Below, piece by piece: positions 1-12,696 of a stretch of DNA of 64,000 nt. The stretch spans positions 1 through 64,000 of the forward strand of contig QLIY01000312.1 in NCBI GenBank assembly GCA_003260075.1. Reading direction: 5' to 3'. The position numbers and the translations under genes were made by a program. Source of the stretch: Phallusia mammillata. Lineage: Eukaryota; Chordata; Ascidiacea; Phlebobranchia; Ascidiidae. Each line of letters begins with the position of its first letter. Position 1 is the stretch's first letter. A model generated the notes under the pieces. The model was not told the DNA's origin. It saw only the letters and a list, made by a program, of their open reading frames with translations, and did no database searches.

Positions 1-487
1 AATTTAGAACTAAAAAAGAAAAACAGTTCTACTTGATGTCAAGTTTTTGCATGTGCTTCAAACCCATTACAAATTTTTGTTAATCATAGAAGAGTCACTT
101 GTGTTTTGACTTTAACAACAATATTGTGGGGGGGGGGAAATATATAGTTTCATAAAAGATAAGCCATTTCCGCCCATGTTAAACCAGTGACTTTCGACCG
201 GTGTTCGACATGAAACACTACTCAAACCATAGAAGTCTAAAACATTAGAATCCTATATTCAAACCAGCAAATTTCTCGCGGAACACCTGACGATCTTTCA
301 CGGAACACTAGTGTTCCGCGGAACACCGGTTGAAAATCACTGCCTTATCTAAATAGATAATGCTTTTGCTTTAAAATGAAATGTAGTTGTCTTAAATAAG
401 AAATATAACAGATTTCTACTTAAAAATGTTTCTTTAAATAGGGTGACGAATTTGTAACACTAGTATATATATATTTTCTGTGTTTAG
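1..487. other. Intronic sequence of the TM9SF4 gene, with duplicated contig end
   Basis: No exon seen. Bases 1-127 are near-identical to 1525-1650, the sequence just before exon 1659-1845, and end at a run of ten G (128-137). Confidence 0.6.
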
Positions 488-3400
488 GTGAAGTATTAAG
501 AGGTGATAGGATTGTCAATACTCCTTACTTGGCAAAGATGGACACAAATCAAGAATGTACAGTAATATGTGAATCTGAATTTGATGAAAAGATGGCCAAC
601 ACTATAATTCAAAGAATCAAAGATGAATATTCAGTCCACCTGTAAGAGTGCATTTGTGTATAGCCATAAAACATATATAAAAATAAATATATATATATAT
701 ATATCGTACATGGAACATAAATGCCCAACTATGTGGTATGACTATTTCCCAAAAATTTTGGGAACAAACATATATATTACATTTTATCCGTTTTTAGGCC
801 AGTAACATACATACGGATGTGTGGATATTGTTTTGGTATGTTTTTAATCTTTAAAAAATATACATTTCAAACATGGAATTTGTTTTCAAAATAATTACAA
901 ATTAAAAAAATAATTAAAAATACATACTGCTTGAGGCAAAATTGCAGTATCCTGTACATTAAAAAAAGTACAAATATATTCCGTTAATCCGTACTTTTGC
1001 TTAATTTGGACAAAGCTCGAGGTACACATGATATTTTATGTGGTAAGGCTTGAACCAATTGACATTGGTTAACCTGGATCCTTGGTCCAAATGACTCCAC
1101 ATAAACCAGCGTTTGCTGTAGTCTTAAATGTTATAATTTTCAAGGGGGAAAATGCATAGATTTTTGATGCATGAATTTATAGATTTATAATATTCATTTT
1201 ACTTGAAGGCTTGCAGACAATTTACCTGCTGCTACCAAATGGACTTTAGAAAATCAAGAAGAACAAATTGAACACGGATTTAAACTTGGATATGCTGGAG
1301 ATGATGGGGCATACATTTATAACCACTTGTCCATCACATTACTGTAAGTTTTGGATTTTCTATGTTTGCAATATATTAGTTTTTTTATTTAATGATACAG
1401 TCCACTGACAGGAAGTAATTTAGGACATTTAGGGATTAGGTTTATTTACACAATTAGTATCGATTAAAAAATATAGTCATGTAGAATGGATTAGTTAAAT
1501 TGTTAATTGGAGGAAACTAAAACAATTTAGAACTAAAAAAGAAAAACAGTTCTACTTGATGTCAAGTTTTTTCATGTACTTCAAACCCATTAAAAAAATT
1601 TTTAATCATAGAAGAGTCACTTGTGTTTTGACTTTAACAACAATATTGTTTATCATAGATACAGCAAGACAACCGATGAAGATGCCTACAGAGTGGTCGG
1701 TTTTGAGGTCATCCCAAAAAGTGTTGATATTTCTGTTGTAACACCAAAAGAGGGTGCTACATGTCACGTTGATGATACTGCTGCAAAACAGCTTGTAACT
1801 GCCAAGACTACAAAACTTAAGTTCTCGTATGAACTAACCTGGAAGGTATGTATTCAAACATTTTTTTTGGCTTTTTACCAGTGGTTCTTACCAGTCATGT
1901 ACCGGATCGGCTAAATTTTCGTTTACCTGAAACCAAATATTTGGCAGTTTTGGGGGGGGGGATTCAAACATTTTTTTTTGGCTTTTTACCAGTGGTTCTT
2001 ACCAGTCATGTACTGGATCGGCTAAATTTTCGTTTACCTGAAACCAAATATTTGGCAGTTTTAACAATAATAAAAACAAGTAACAACTAGAGACATGCCA
2101 AATTTTATCGAATCTTTGCAAAACCGATCGATTCAGTCGGATAAATTCGGAAAAGCGAATATTTGGTACATGTCTAGTTGTTACAAGTTTTTACTATCGT
2201 TTTACAAGTTTTTTACTATTGTTACAAAAATTACTAAACATTGAAATTATCACAACAAGATGTCATAGAGCTAAAGGTGATAAAGTAATGTACCTTCTGC
2301 AAAATGGGGACAGCTACATTTGAGAACCACTGCTATAGACTCGTGTTAACCTTTGTAAAAACTTTTGTAAAACATTAAACTTACACTATGTTAATGTACG
2401 TATACACAGCTAAGTAACATTCACTGGGCATCGAGATGGGATACTTACTTGAGCATGGGAGATGTACAGATCCATTGGTTTTCTATTGTGAACTCAATTG
2501 TTGTTGTTTTGTTTCTGGCAGGTTAGTTAACAAAACCGTGTGCATGACCCTATATTATGTGATGTTAAATATTATGCCTAAATTTTGTGTGTAGTGTTTT
2601 AATATTGTATGTAGAAGCTTTTAATGGAAAACAGACATAGATGCACCAAGATAATTTGGAGCAGTGTATGTGTAATTGTGGTTGATACTTCAACTGTAAA
2701 GCATTTTTAATTAATACACCAAAAAACTTTCTTGGTTGATATAACAGCTACAGTATTGGATTCAGTATGCAATAAAAATATTTTTTTGGATTAAGCAAAA
2801 ATGTCTGTATAATTGACACATTTGTTTTTGTCCAATCTGCAAATTTGACACAATTATCAACTGTAGGTGTGCTTGCTATGATTATTGTGCGAACCTTGCG
2901 CCGTGACATTGCACAATATAATCGTGAGGATGACGACCTCGAAGATGCATTGGAAGAAACTGGATGGAAACTTGTGCATGGGGATGTATTCCGTCCACCA
3001 AAGAGGGTAAACTTATTGACTAACATCACATCTACCGATTAATATACATTTCTATTTGGGTTTATCAATAAATGTTTTACTATGTACTTTTTATGTTGAA
3101 GGTATATGAAACCCCAAAATTGGATAGTAATTTCAAAAACATGCTGCTACAGTAATCCTTTGGTTTAAAATCTTTTAAGATAATTTTTTGCATTGATAAG
3201 TTAAAACCTAGTAAAACAAGATTTGGACTTGAAGAGTAGCTTTACCAGAAACAAAACTACCAAAAACCAATTATAGAAAAAACAAAGATATTTTACTGAG
3301 CTAACATTTAAGTTAAAACTTGTACTCTGTGGTGAACTTTTTTTTAAAAAAAACTGTTCGCAGATAATGTTGTTGGTTTCGTTTATTGGTGCCGGGGTAC

Positions 3401-6400
3401 AACTATTTGGCATGTCATTGGTGACCATTATTGTGGCTATGTTGGGAATGTTATCACCATCAAGCAGAGGTTCTCTGCTTACAGCTTCATTTGTTCTCTT
3501 CATACTGATGGGGTAAGAGATTTTTTTTATTAGGGCGGTAGTCGATAAGCGGTAGTTCTTAACCCTTCCAAAGCATTAGCATTTGTAGCTTGATTTGTCA
3601 AGGTTAGCCACTGTGTTATGTGATTAGTACTTCACACTTAATCTTTGTAGTTGTTTGTGTAGTAACATTTTGATAGATAACTCTTTGTCAGTACATGCAA
3701 AGTTATGTAGAGCTGAGACCTTATAGGTTAAAACCATGTGCACTATCTGTAGCTTACTTAAATCCTGTGCAAAAACAGTGCAATCAAGCCAAGATGTGTC
3801 AAAATAGTCTCCATGTGTGTAATAATGGTTTGCATATGGTCATTCCATGTAAAAGTAGGGCCCCACTACAATGTCAAGTGTGTGGTTTACAATTGTTGAT
3901 ATGGATTTCTTGTTGAAGGATCTTTGGTGGTTACTATGCGGGTCGTTTGTACAAGAGCTTGAAAGGACAACTTTGGAAGCGAGCAGCCATACAGACCGCT
4001 CTACTCTACCCGGGAATTTGTGCATTGGTTGCATTCTTTCTAAACTTCTTCATTTGGGGAAAACACTCCTCTGGAGCAGTAAGTAGATATATTACATGTT
4101 TAGTTAGTTTTGAAATTTTAGGAAAATGTTATCTCTTGAATTAGAAGTCCAAAGAAATGGTAGAAAAAATAAAATTATACAAAACGATATCCCAATATTA
4201 ATCACAGTACGCCAGGCCCATTGAAGGCGCCATACCGAATTATTTATGTTCATCTTATCCCAATATCAATTTTGCATTTACCACTGTTTATTTAAAATAA
4301 TAGTTAGAAAACATTATAAATGAGTTTTAAACAACAGAGATTGTTTATGAAGTGTCACTACACAATTTATGTTACATGCACTTTTCAACATTAACAGTTA
4401 AAAAGCCATGGAACTTTTCAATTTACCAAGCTAACTTTTTATTTTCTGCCCTTTACAATTTTTTTTGCAATTTTTTGTGTGTAAATTGCTGTAAAATAGA
4501 AAATAATTTTACTTTGCTGCCCACAGTTGTAACAAAATGAGAACTATTAGATGTTTGCTTTTATACATGCACTAGGCTTAAACAAAACTAATGAGGATGT
4601 AATATATATTTAAGAGATTAAAGTAGATTAAAATCGAAATATGCCTTGGTGCCAATATGCAACATGTAAGAAATAAATTCATAGCAAACCTGAAGATTTC
4701 AAATTATGTTGATTTTCTCAGACATTTTGTTAAGCAAACATACAGCAGTAATAATTATCTGACTGGTAAGGTGATGTATTTCATTGACAGGTTCCATTTT
4801 CCACTATGATTGCAATACTTGCTATGTGGTTTGGGGTTTCGTTGCCTCTTCTTGTAATCGGCTTCTACTTTGGCTACCGCAAGCAACCATATGAAAATCC
4901 AGTAAGAACTAACCAGATTCCAAGACAGGTTCCTGAGCAGCAGTGGTATATGAATCCCTTTGTGAGGTAAATTGACTACATTTTGCTATAATTTTCTTGT
5001 AAAATTAGGATTTTAGCTCATATGGCAAATCTCTTGTCACCAGCTGCACTAATGAGGTCTTATAGGTCGAAACAGTGTGCACTGTCTGTGGTACAAGATT
5101 TTTCACTTTTCACACAAAGAGAAACGCGTGTGTATGAATATGTAAAGAGAGTGTTTGATCAGTGTGTCACAATGTAGACTTGATTCTGTGTTAAGTGGTG
5201 TTTAGCCTTTTTTGTCTAGTAAAAGCAGCGCTAAGTTTTAGATACTTTAGCAGTGACTCAACTTGGACCTTTCCATGATTTTTCATTTCAAAATGTTTCT
5301 CGGCATTTCAAAATGTTTCTCGTTTCTTTTTTTGCACCCAGATACTACATTAAAGAAAATGTTTTAGTAGTTTGCCTTTTCCTGTGTAATGGAGAGAAAT
5401 AAATGGCAAATTTTTGCAGTCGACCAGAATTTTCCGTATTGCTTTCAAAAGGTTTCGTCTACATAGATTAAATTTTGACTCTTATTATTTTACAGTGTGT
5501 TGATGGCAGGAATTTTGCCATTTGGAGCTGTGTTCATTGAACTGTTCTTCATATTTACGGTGAGTTTCCTTCATGCCCAAATTATCACACATATACATTT
5601 GTAGATATATATGTCTGATATTTGATGGTATACATTGCATGCAACAATAGACTAGTAACAATGCTATACACAAAGGCAGGAAAATAGTAGGTGCATTCTG
5701 GTTCTGTGTCCCGGTTAAATTGCCCATTGTTTTTGCTCTACAGTGCTGTGCACTCAGTTCTGGTTGTCAGAAACATATGCAGAAATTGTTGTGTGTTAAC
5801 TAACAAAAAATAACCACATACAATTCAGTACTTTGGTATTTGTCTTGTACTAACTAATGTATACTGCAATATGCGTAATGTTACAAAAATAATTGTCTAA
5901 TTGGAAGTGAGTTGAAATATTTTTGGCTGCTTTAAATTAACTTTATATTATTACACTTTAACTATTGCATATACATGCTAATAGTAAAAGTAATTAGGAT
6001 AAGTTCTAATTTTTACTTATCGGCAAGGTTATGTAGATAAAATTTATCATAAATATCAGGTGCATTGAATTAAAACTACTGTACAAAACACTCCAATACT
6101 AAACCTATATGCATAATGACAGACAATGTAATTTTTATGCACAGGCTATCTGGGAAAACCAATTTTACTATCTTTTCGGATTTCTATTCCTTGTCTTTGT
6201 GATTTTGGTGATTGCCTGCAGCCAGATAGCCATTGTCATGGTATATTTCCAGCTATGCTCTGAGGTAAGACAAACATATGATTTTGTGTCCACTCAAAAC
6301 AGCATACAACGTCAGTTGTTTATGGCTATACTGCTGTACATTGTAAATTATTTCCCAGATAAAGATAAGCATTGAGGTTTATATTGTTTTACTGCATGTT

Positions 6401-9400
6401 CAACATTTAGTTGTGTGTTGGCCAATTGTGCTGGATTGCAGACATTTTGCCTCCAGGCTGTTTTGAAAGTTGTTTATGAATGACTGCTGCCATTAAGTGC
6501 TGGCACCTGTGGCTATCTGTAATGTGTCACTGTTAAAGCTAAATTTGTTGGCCAATTTTCCATAACACCACTAAGTAAGTAAAAACAAAACAAATTACCA
6601 GTGCAACAATGTAATGAATAATCAGATAAGATGAACATAAGTTCATAACTTGGATTAACCCTGAAGCGTTCATGTATACTAGCAATCGAGGCATACTCAT
6701 TTCTAAATCATGGTACACCTGTCCTATTGAAATAAAAAACTGTATGGTTACCTTTTGTTAAGGCTTGTTCAATCAGGGCATTTCCTTTTTTTAATAAAAA
6801 AAACAAACAATGTCAGTAATGATGTCTGCTTCAGAGTCACGGGCTATGTTTGATATTCCTCTGACTTATTTTTCCTGAGCCTAAACGATACTTTGTGTAC
6901 TTATGACAGCTTTGTGTAAAATCCAAGTGCCTCGCTTTCTGTACATACACAGTACAGGCATTGTATGAAAACATTTGAAGTAACTAAACTACAATATTTG
7001 CTGATTTTGCAAAAAGAATGTTGTGTTAAAATAGGATAGATGAACAATACAGAAAAATAAATATACACTTTAAACTAGTGTTTTCAAACTGTTTAGTTCA
7101 AGCACACTAACGGACAACTTTTTGGCACACTTTATATGCTAACACACATAAATGGAAAAAAAGACAATTAGAATTAAATGCATCTGCCGTGTGATCCATA
7201 AGGCTATTTCTAACAACAAACAAGTTTAAAATGAGGCCATATCTTTGTTATGCTAACCCACTTTTGTCAGAAATCTCAAAATCTTGAAATAATAGTTGCA
7301 ATCTTAAAAACAAGTTTTTCTGCAGCACATTTCAAAATTCCCCTGAGCATACTTGAAAAATACTGTTATAAACATTTTATCTACGATAGACTGTTTTGGT
7401 TTTGCCTCATAGCTATAATAAATGCAATGTGACTGTTTCAGTTTTAACTGAGTATTTTTTCTTCACTTTTATAGGACTATCACTGGTGGTGGAGATCTTT
7501 TGTCGTTTCTGGAGGTGCTGCTGTTTACGTTTTGCTCTATTCCATCTTTTACTTTCACACCCAGGTGAGAAAAATTCCTATACATGTCCATTGATTTTGT
7601 AGCTTGTTATTTGCTCAGTCGGAACAGACGATTGAACAAGTCAAATATTGTACCTTTTTGTTAACCGAAAAGGATTGAAAATAACTGCTTTTTGTGAAAT
7701 TATTTATTGTTCCATAAAAATTTAGCAAAAGTTATCGACACAGATTTAAATTTTGAAGCTTTTCACTCACATGTCTGATGTATTTTTTAACCAAGTTTAC
7801 AGTCAATGTGTCAATGCCTAGAAACCCAAGTATTAGACCCTAAAAAGAAAATGCACTATGAAAACACACCATAATAATACCTGATGCTCATACATACACA
7901 TATAGATTTANGTATATGCAAGGGCAATATGTGCTAAGCCACCCTTCTAGTTAATTATGGTTATAAATTTACCAACCGTTGATACACAGCAATTTACCAA
8001 ACTACAAAAAATAGCCAATTTTAGAGTTGGGTAGTTAAAAGTAAATTCCCCTTTTACATTTTAGGCAACATGCATCTTTAGATTTGGTGACAGATTCAAT
8101 GTTTGAAATTATAAAAGGGAGATCAAGAGATCTGTCTCTTGTTTACATTCAATCACAAAGTAGTTTCTATTTCTCATTTCTTAATGTTGGATGGGGATTC
8201 GTTGCAGATGTAGATATTGAAAGTGAAAAATTTCGGTGAGTTTTTTTTCAGGCATGTTAAGTTTTTAAAAAAGCAAAAAATCAACATTTAGACATTTTTT
8301 TCTTGTAGAGGTCTGGGAAATGCTCGGTTCACATTGGGATGCGCAGTAAGAATCGCAAGTTATCGAAAATACCATGGCATGGTTTCCTATTTGCCGTTGG
8401 AGGTTGGTAAACCAACAAAGTTAGTTTTATGATAGAAATAAATTTTGCAAATTTTCATGTTCTTTAGAAATCTGGGATAATAAACAATGGATCAAAGACA
8501 CAAACAACCATTGGAACAAGTTTTAAAACCAAGTATGTTATGTATTAAATTGACAATTCATTATGGATCCCCTTGTCCGTATTTTTTTTCTGCCTAACAC
8601 AGGTTTGTTTAACGCATTTGGTCAAGAAAATATGTTTTTAAAACTATTTGAATTTGCACACATGTTAGTTAGTTATCCGAATTTATTATGGGTCCCCTTC
8701 TATGAAGGGGACACATATTGTTTTTGTCCGTATTTTTTTTTCCTTTTTTCTTTTTTCTGTCTAACGCTGGTTTGTTAGACGCGTTTGGTCAAGAGAGAGT
8801 GCTCCAAATTTATTATAATTTAGACAGATGTTACATATTAATCCAAATTTGATCCTCCTGAAGTTTGACCCCGAATGACCCAGCGGTTCACCCGCAGGCC
8901 CCCAAAACGTAAAATTTTTAAAACAGCTGTACTGACTAAAGTACACCATCTAGGAGTTATGTGCTCTGTTGGTTGGTGCAATGTAAGGTATTCTAAATAC
9001 TTTTCTAATTTTTTATTGGATTTACCCATTTTTACCCCTTTAGCCCCGAAATAATCGTCATCCCTTAAATCCCGAAATAACCTTATTTGGTTTTAGGCCA
9101 GAAATACAAGCCCTAATGTGCTAAAATTTCAAGCAATTGTTTGCAGTAGGTTACTCGTTTAGTTTTCAAAAATTTGCCTTAATCGGCCAAATAATGACTT
9201 TCACAGCCCATAGTTTGTGTACACTAACGGTTCAGTGCAGAGCGGGAGTGATCAGCTTGACGTCCGGACAGATGTTTTAAGCAACAGTCTTTTCAGTGAT
9301 TAGAAATCAGCTGTTTTTGCGCAGCAATGCCATGTCGTTTTATAAGTTATCACTCGCACTTTCAGAGAACGTTTTACGCCTAAGACGTAATTTAAATTCG

Positions 9401-10012
9401 ATAAAAGTGCTTCGGTTTTGTAAATGTCAAGCAAAACATTGTTGATCAACATAAAGGTGAAAAAATAAACATAATTTCTTTTTATAGCCGTGATAAATTG
9501 TCTTTAAATTGTCGTTGTCAGCTTGGCCGCAGCATGACATAAAGGTCAACTCAGGTCACTAAAGGTCAACTTGTAGGTATTACAAACACAGTTAAGTTTG
9601 AATTTTCGTCACAACGTAGCTTCATTATTTTTGACATATCAATACTCAAATATAAATTAGGCAAACCGGTATTGTTTTACACCAAGTCTGCTTGCTATTG
9701 AAAACGGTGTCAATGAGGTTACTAAAGGTCAGTGAGAGGTTACTAAAGCTCAATGGTAGTCGTTTTGCGAAACAAAGTTAAGTAAAAAACAATTTGTTAT
9801 GTATACCTGTGCAGCAAATGGCTGTTTAATTTATAGTGTCTGTAATATAACTATTAAGGCTTTGTAGGAAAATTTGTTTAAAACCTGACCTTGGACGACA
9901 ATATCTGGGTCGAAGCAAGAAATTAAATTGAAGTATTTGTATCGTTTTTTTAATGGTTTTGTAATTTTATGACAATAATAGTGCAAAAAGAATACGAACA
10001 TTTTTTTTATTG

Positions 10013-10102
<90 letters not shown>

Positions 10103-10871
10103 CGCAACATTTCTTTACCGTAAATCCGCAAAAACACGCGTGTGGGGACCCATCAGTTTTTGTTTACAAAAACAATCATATGTGTAAATCAAAAAGATGT
10201 GTATAGTAAATTTGGTAAATAGACATAGAATGCATAAAATGGAAGTATATCAGAAAGCCAATATAGTTATATTTCTGGTGTTCACAATGTAGATGTACCA
10301 ATTCTACTAGGTTTAAGTTTTACTAGGTTTATGTGTTGTACAAAATAGACCTAAAATGCCATTTTGCAAACCACACAGGTATAAATTCATAACAAGCATC
10401 TATTAGAAATGAAATTGAGTTTTGGCTGAACTCGACCAAAATTGTTTAGGCTTTTGGCGTAAATATTTGTCTTAACTTTTGGGACCAGTTTGGTCGATCA
10501 CTTATTCTAAACTTATCATATTTCAATATAGAAGCAATACATGAAAAGTTGCAGACAGTTTACACTGTTACCACCTAACTGGATTGTCGTACAGTGGCTC
10601 CATTCCCTCATATGGCCAATGTCCTGTCCCCAGCTGCACTGATGAGAATAATAGATCAAACCAGCAGCTTATCATATTTCAGTTTTTTTTTCTTATTTTT
10701 AATACAAGTTTTCTTTTACAGTTGAGCATCACTGCATTCGTTCCCACAATCCTTTACTTCGGCTACACCTTTATCATCGTATTTACCTTCTGGATTCTCA
10801 CCGGTACAATTGGCTTTTTTGCCTCATACTCTTTCATAAGGAAGATCTACGCCCAAGTGAAGATTGACTGA
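488..10871 (+). CDS. TM9SF4: TM9SF4 orthologue (transmembrane 9 superfamily), 5' partial
   Basis: Nonaspanin family protein of endosome/Golgi membranes, linked in other animals to membrane-protein sorting, adhesion and phagocytosis. Twelve exons read in phase: 488-641, 1209-1343, 1659-1845, 2410-2521, 2867-3006, 3364-3512, 3919-4078, 4791-4966, 5496-5559, 6145-6264, 7475-7564, 10722-10871, giving about 545 residues. Family landmarks seen: [18 protein letters not shown] before the first membrane segment, [13 protein letters not shown], the [13 protein letters not shown] block, [30 protein letters not shown] and the end [10 protein letters not shown]. The last three residues, KID, fit the family's C-terminal KXD COPI-binding signal. 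The [14 protein letters not shown] and [12 protein letters not shown] segments match TM9SF4 better than TM9SF2. The human protein has about 640 residues, so roughly 95 N-terminal residues with the signal peptide lie upstream of the window. The intron before the last exon is enlarged (3.2 kb) by transposon sequence and a long G gap. Confidence 0.95.
1851..2062. repeat. Contig-overlap duplicate around G run 1952-1961
   Basis: 1851-1951 and 1962-2062 are near-identical (one T/C change in ATGTACCGG/ATGTACTGG plus a T-run length change) and meet at ten G. Confidence 0.85.
2071..2193. mobile_element. Small inverted-repeat element (MITE) in TM9SF4 intron 3
   Basis: GTAACAACTAGAGACATGCC at the left end is nearly the reverse complement of the right end (ATTTGGTACATGTCTAGTTG and on). 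Total about 120 bp with arms of more than 24 bp. Confidence 0.7.
4205..4240. repeat. SINE 3' tail fragment
   Basis: CACAGTACGCCAGGCCCATT and the following GAAGGCGCCATACCGAAT are identical to 12098-12133. Confidence 0.7.
5032..5097. repeat. Short interspersed intronic repeat (member of a family)
   Basis: CTTGTCACCAGCTGCACTAA, then TGAGGTCTTATAGGTCGAAA and CAGTGTGCACTGTCTGTGG. Related copies: 3703-3755, about 10622-10668, 26934-26997 (reverse), 27274-27302 (reverse) and 28892-28952 (reverse), all in introns of the first two genes. Confidence 0.6.
8687..10153. mobile_element. DNA element with GGGTCCCC inverted ends, copy 1
   Basis: Begins TATGGGTCCCCTTC and ends GTGGGGACCCAT, reverse complements of each other. 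Internal sequence near 8970-9060 matches 25219-25300 in copy 2. No transposase reading frame seen; part is lost in an 88-base G gap. Confidence 0.65.
10015..10102. other. 88-base G run, probable sized gap placeholder
   Basis: Pure G inside the element at 8687-10153. See the finding on G runs. Confidence 0.7.
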
Positions 10872-11215
10872 TCGTCCAACTACCAATTGCCCCGCGTCGC
10901 CCACTGGCGGCAACTTTCCGTGCGACGCACCACCGCTTGATGGCGCCGCACAGCTTTTTAAATGACAGTAAAAAATGTCATGCACTTCGCCTAAAACCCG
11001 AAAAAAGCTTGTTTTTTGTGTTCGCGTTCTAATTTTACATTACTTATTGGGCGTTTCGGGGTTTAGTTATGTAGGCAAGTTACCCTGGTATTTGTATTAA
11101 GTTTACAAAACGAAGAAATCCAATGTAAGCATTAAGCAGTTTCACGTCGTTGTCGCAAATGCCTCTGCAGGTACATTGTGATTTTAATTTTCCTCCGATG
11201 CTTTTACACCAATCG

Positions 11216-11265
11216 AACATTGTTAATCTAAGTAACATGGAACATTGTTAATCTAAGTAACATGG
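11216..11265. repeat. 25-bp direct tandem duplication
   Basis: The unit starting GAACATTGTTAATCTAAGTA occurs twice back to back and appears identical. It lies about 50 bp before the CRE palindrome. Confidence 0.85.
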
Positions 11266-11314
11266 AAAAAGTATTATCCATCGGATATGCTTGACCACCA
11301 GTAGGGGATTTCTG

Positions 11315-11342
11315 TGACGTCATAAATCGAATTATGACGTCA
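11315..11342. promoter_or_regulatory. Perfect palindrome of two CRE sites (TGACGTCA x2)
   Basis: TGACGTCATAA and its exact reverse complement TTATGACGTCA are separated by six bases. TGACGTCA is the consensus for CREB/ATF bZIP dimers. The site lies 1.36 kb before the EGF/neurotrophin-like start and 0.45 kb after the TM9SF4 stop. It could also be the hairpin of a small inverted-repeat element. Confidence 0.5.
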
Positions 11343-12097
11343 TAGTTCTTACACGGCGTATCGAAATTGGCACAGCAACAGCTTTTTCTACACAGCTTTA
11401 TTGTGTTTCCCACACATGGCTACTCTAAACGTGCAAAAATCAATGTACTCCTCTAGAGGTCGCCCCACTTTGTTTTATAATCTCCTGCTCGTCCAAAGTT
11501 ATTTATTCGGATCTTGCGGTGACGTTTCAATAATTGAGCCAGCACCGAACCCTTTTAACACAACGATTCATGCGCACATGTCAAGGCTTCTGGATCTTTG
11601 TGCTCCAACCGTTGTATGAAATGGCGTTTATGCCGTTCTTTGTATTCCGGCTTGATCGCTGTTGTATATCCATATTGCGTATCTTTATTGAACATTTACG
11701 GAATAGAAAACTTTCTGAAATTTTACTCCATTTCTTCGGACTTTTGGTTTGCCTCGAAGTGGATTTCCGGGGACGATAAAGCAAAAATATGTTTACATTT
11801 TTGTGTCAACTACAATTTCTGAATCTACTTAAAGCAAAATCTGGTTGCATTCAAGCATAAATTGTTAGCAATGATTTAATAACGTTGGATCATAGAAGAC
11901 TTAAAATACGAACAGACGCTAAAAAAGACATGTTAAAGTTGTTGTTTTTTCCCAAAAAGCTGTGCTGTAAAATTTGTATCATTAAACGGTTAGTTTTTTT
12001 GAAAAAGGCGATCTTTTATGAGGTACAAATACTCGAACATTTTTATCACGCGATACGGCTTTTCTTTTGCAGTCAGTATGACCATAATCACCCATCA

Positions 12098-12133
12098 CAG
12101 TACGCCAGGCCCATTGAAGGCGCCATACCGAAT
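12098..12133. repeat. SINE 3' tail fragment
   Basis: Identical over about 36 bp to 4205-4240. Confidence 0.7.
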
Positions 12134-12688
12134 CATAATCACCCAGTTAGATACTCGGCAACAGAAGTAAACTTCTATTAAAAGTGCATAATTTTAGGAG
12201 TATGTCTTGGCCCTATGGTTACGCCCTAAATCAACTGATACACAAAAAACAATTCCACGCTTGTTAAAGTTTTTCAAAATTAGGCTTACAACCAAAGGCT
12301 TGTGCAACTATGTAATTGAGTCTCCTAGCCACATCCGGCAATTAGTGGTCATGGCAGATAGTCTTGTGTACTCGTCGTTAAGATGCCTAGCACAAATAGA
12401 TTATCGCGTTGCTAAGTAACCACGGATACCGCTGGATGCTAATAGATTTTTCCTACGTAACTTTGCTTTTCATGTTAAACCAATTGGCAAATTTAAAATC
12501 AACAATTTAAGCAATGTACTCTTCTTATTACTGGACAAATGCCTGACGAAGGTTTGGTGATTTCATTTCTCAGATGAATATCGCAGCGCACCCTGTAGAC
12601 ATACTAAGAAAGCTTTTGTTGAATTGCCACATTGTTACCGAATCTCGTATTTTTCTTTCAGTTTTTTTACCATATTAGTTTTGGCTTT

Positions 12689-12690
12689 AG
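12689..12690 (+). promoter_or_regulatory. Possible spliced-leader trans-splice acceptor before the EGF/neurotrophin-like gene
   Basis: A pyrimidine-rich tract ending TTGGCTTTAG lies six bases before the ATG at 12697, with no upstream exon recognised. In tunicates such acceptors often receive a spliced leader. An ordinary upstream 5' UTR exon is the alternative. Confidence 0.4.
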
Positions 12691-12696
12691 TAAAAA

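Larger units (their letters stand above)
7565..10721. other. Large last intron of TM9SF4, filled with transposon sequence
   Basis: No exon recognised. Holds the GGGTCCCC-ended element at 8687-10153 with an 88-base G gap inside it, a partial second left end at about 8560, and one ambiguous base at 7911. Confidence 0.6.
10872..12688. other. Intergenic region between TM9SF4 and the EGF/neurotrophin-like gene
   Basis: About 1.8 kb with no recognised exon. Contains a 25-bp tandem duplication, a CRE-type palindrome and a SINE tail at 12098-12133. It must carry the TM9SF4 3' UTR and the promoter of the next gene; no AATAAA was recognised just after the TM9SF4 stop. Confidence 0.6.

Noticed and set aside
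10015-10102. Long G runs as G-quadruplex or telomere-like DNA
   Set aside because: Pure G with a fixed minimum length, one strand only, and at duplicate junctions fits gap placeholders better.
9969-10187. Open frames with long polyglycine or polyproline (also near 33177, 38478-38820 and 59415)
   Set aside because: They are translations of the G runs, which look like gap fillers, and their flanks have no coding features.
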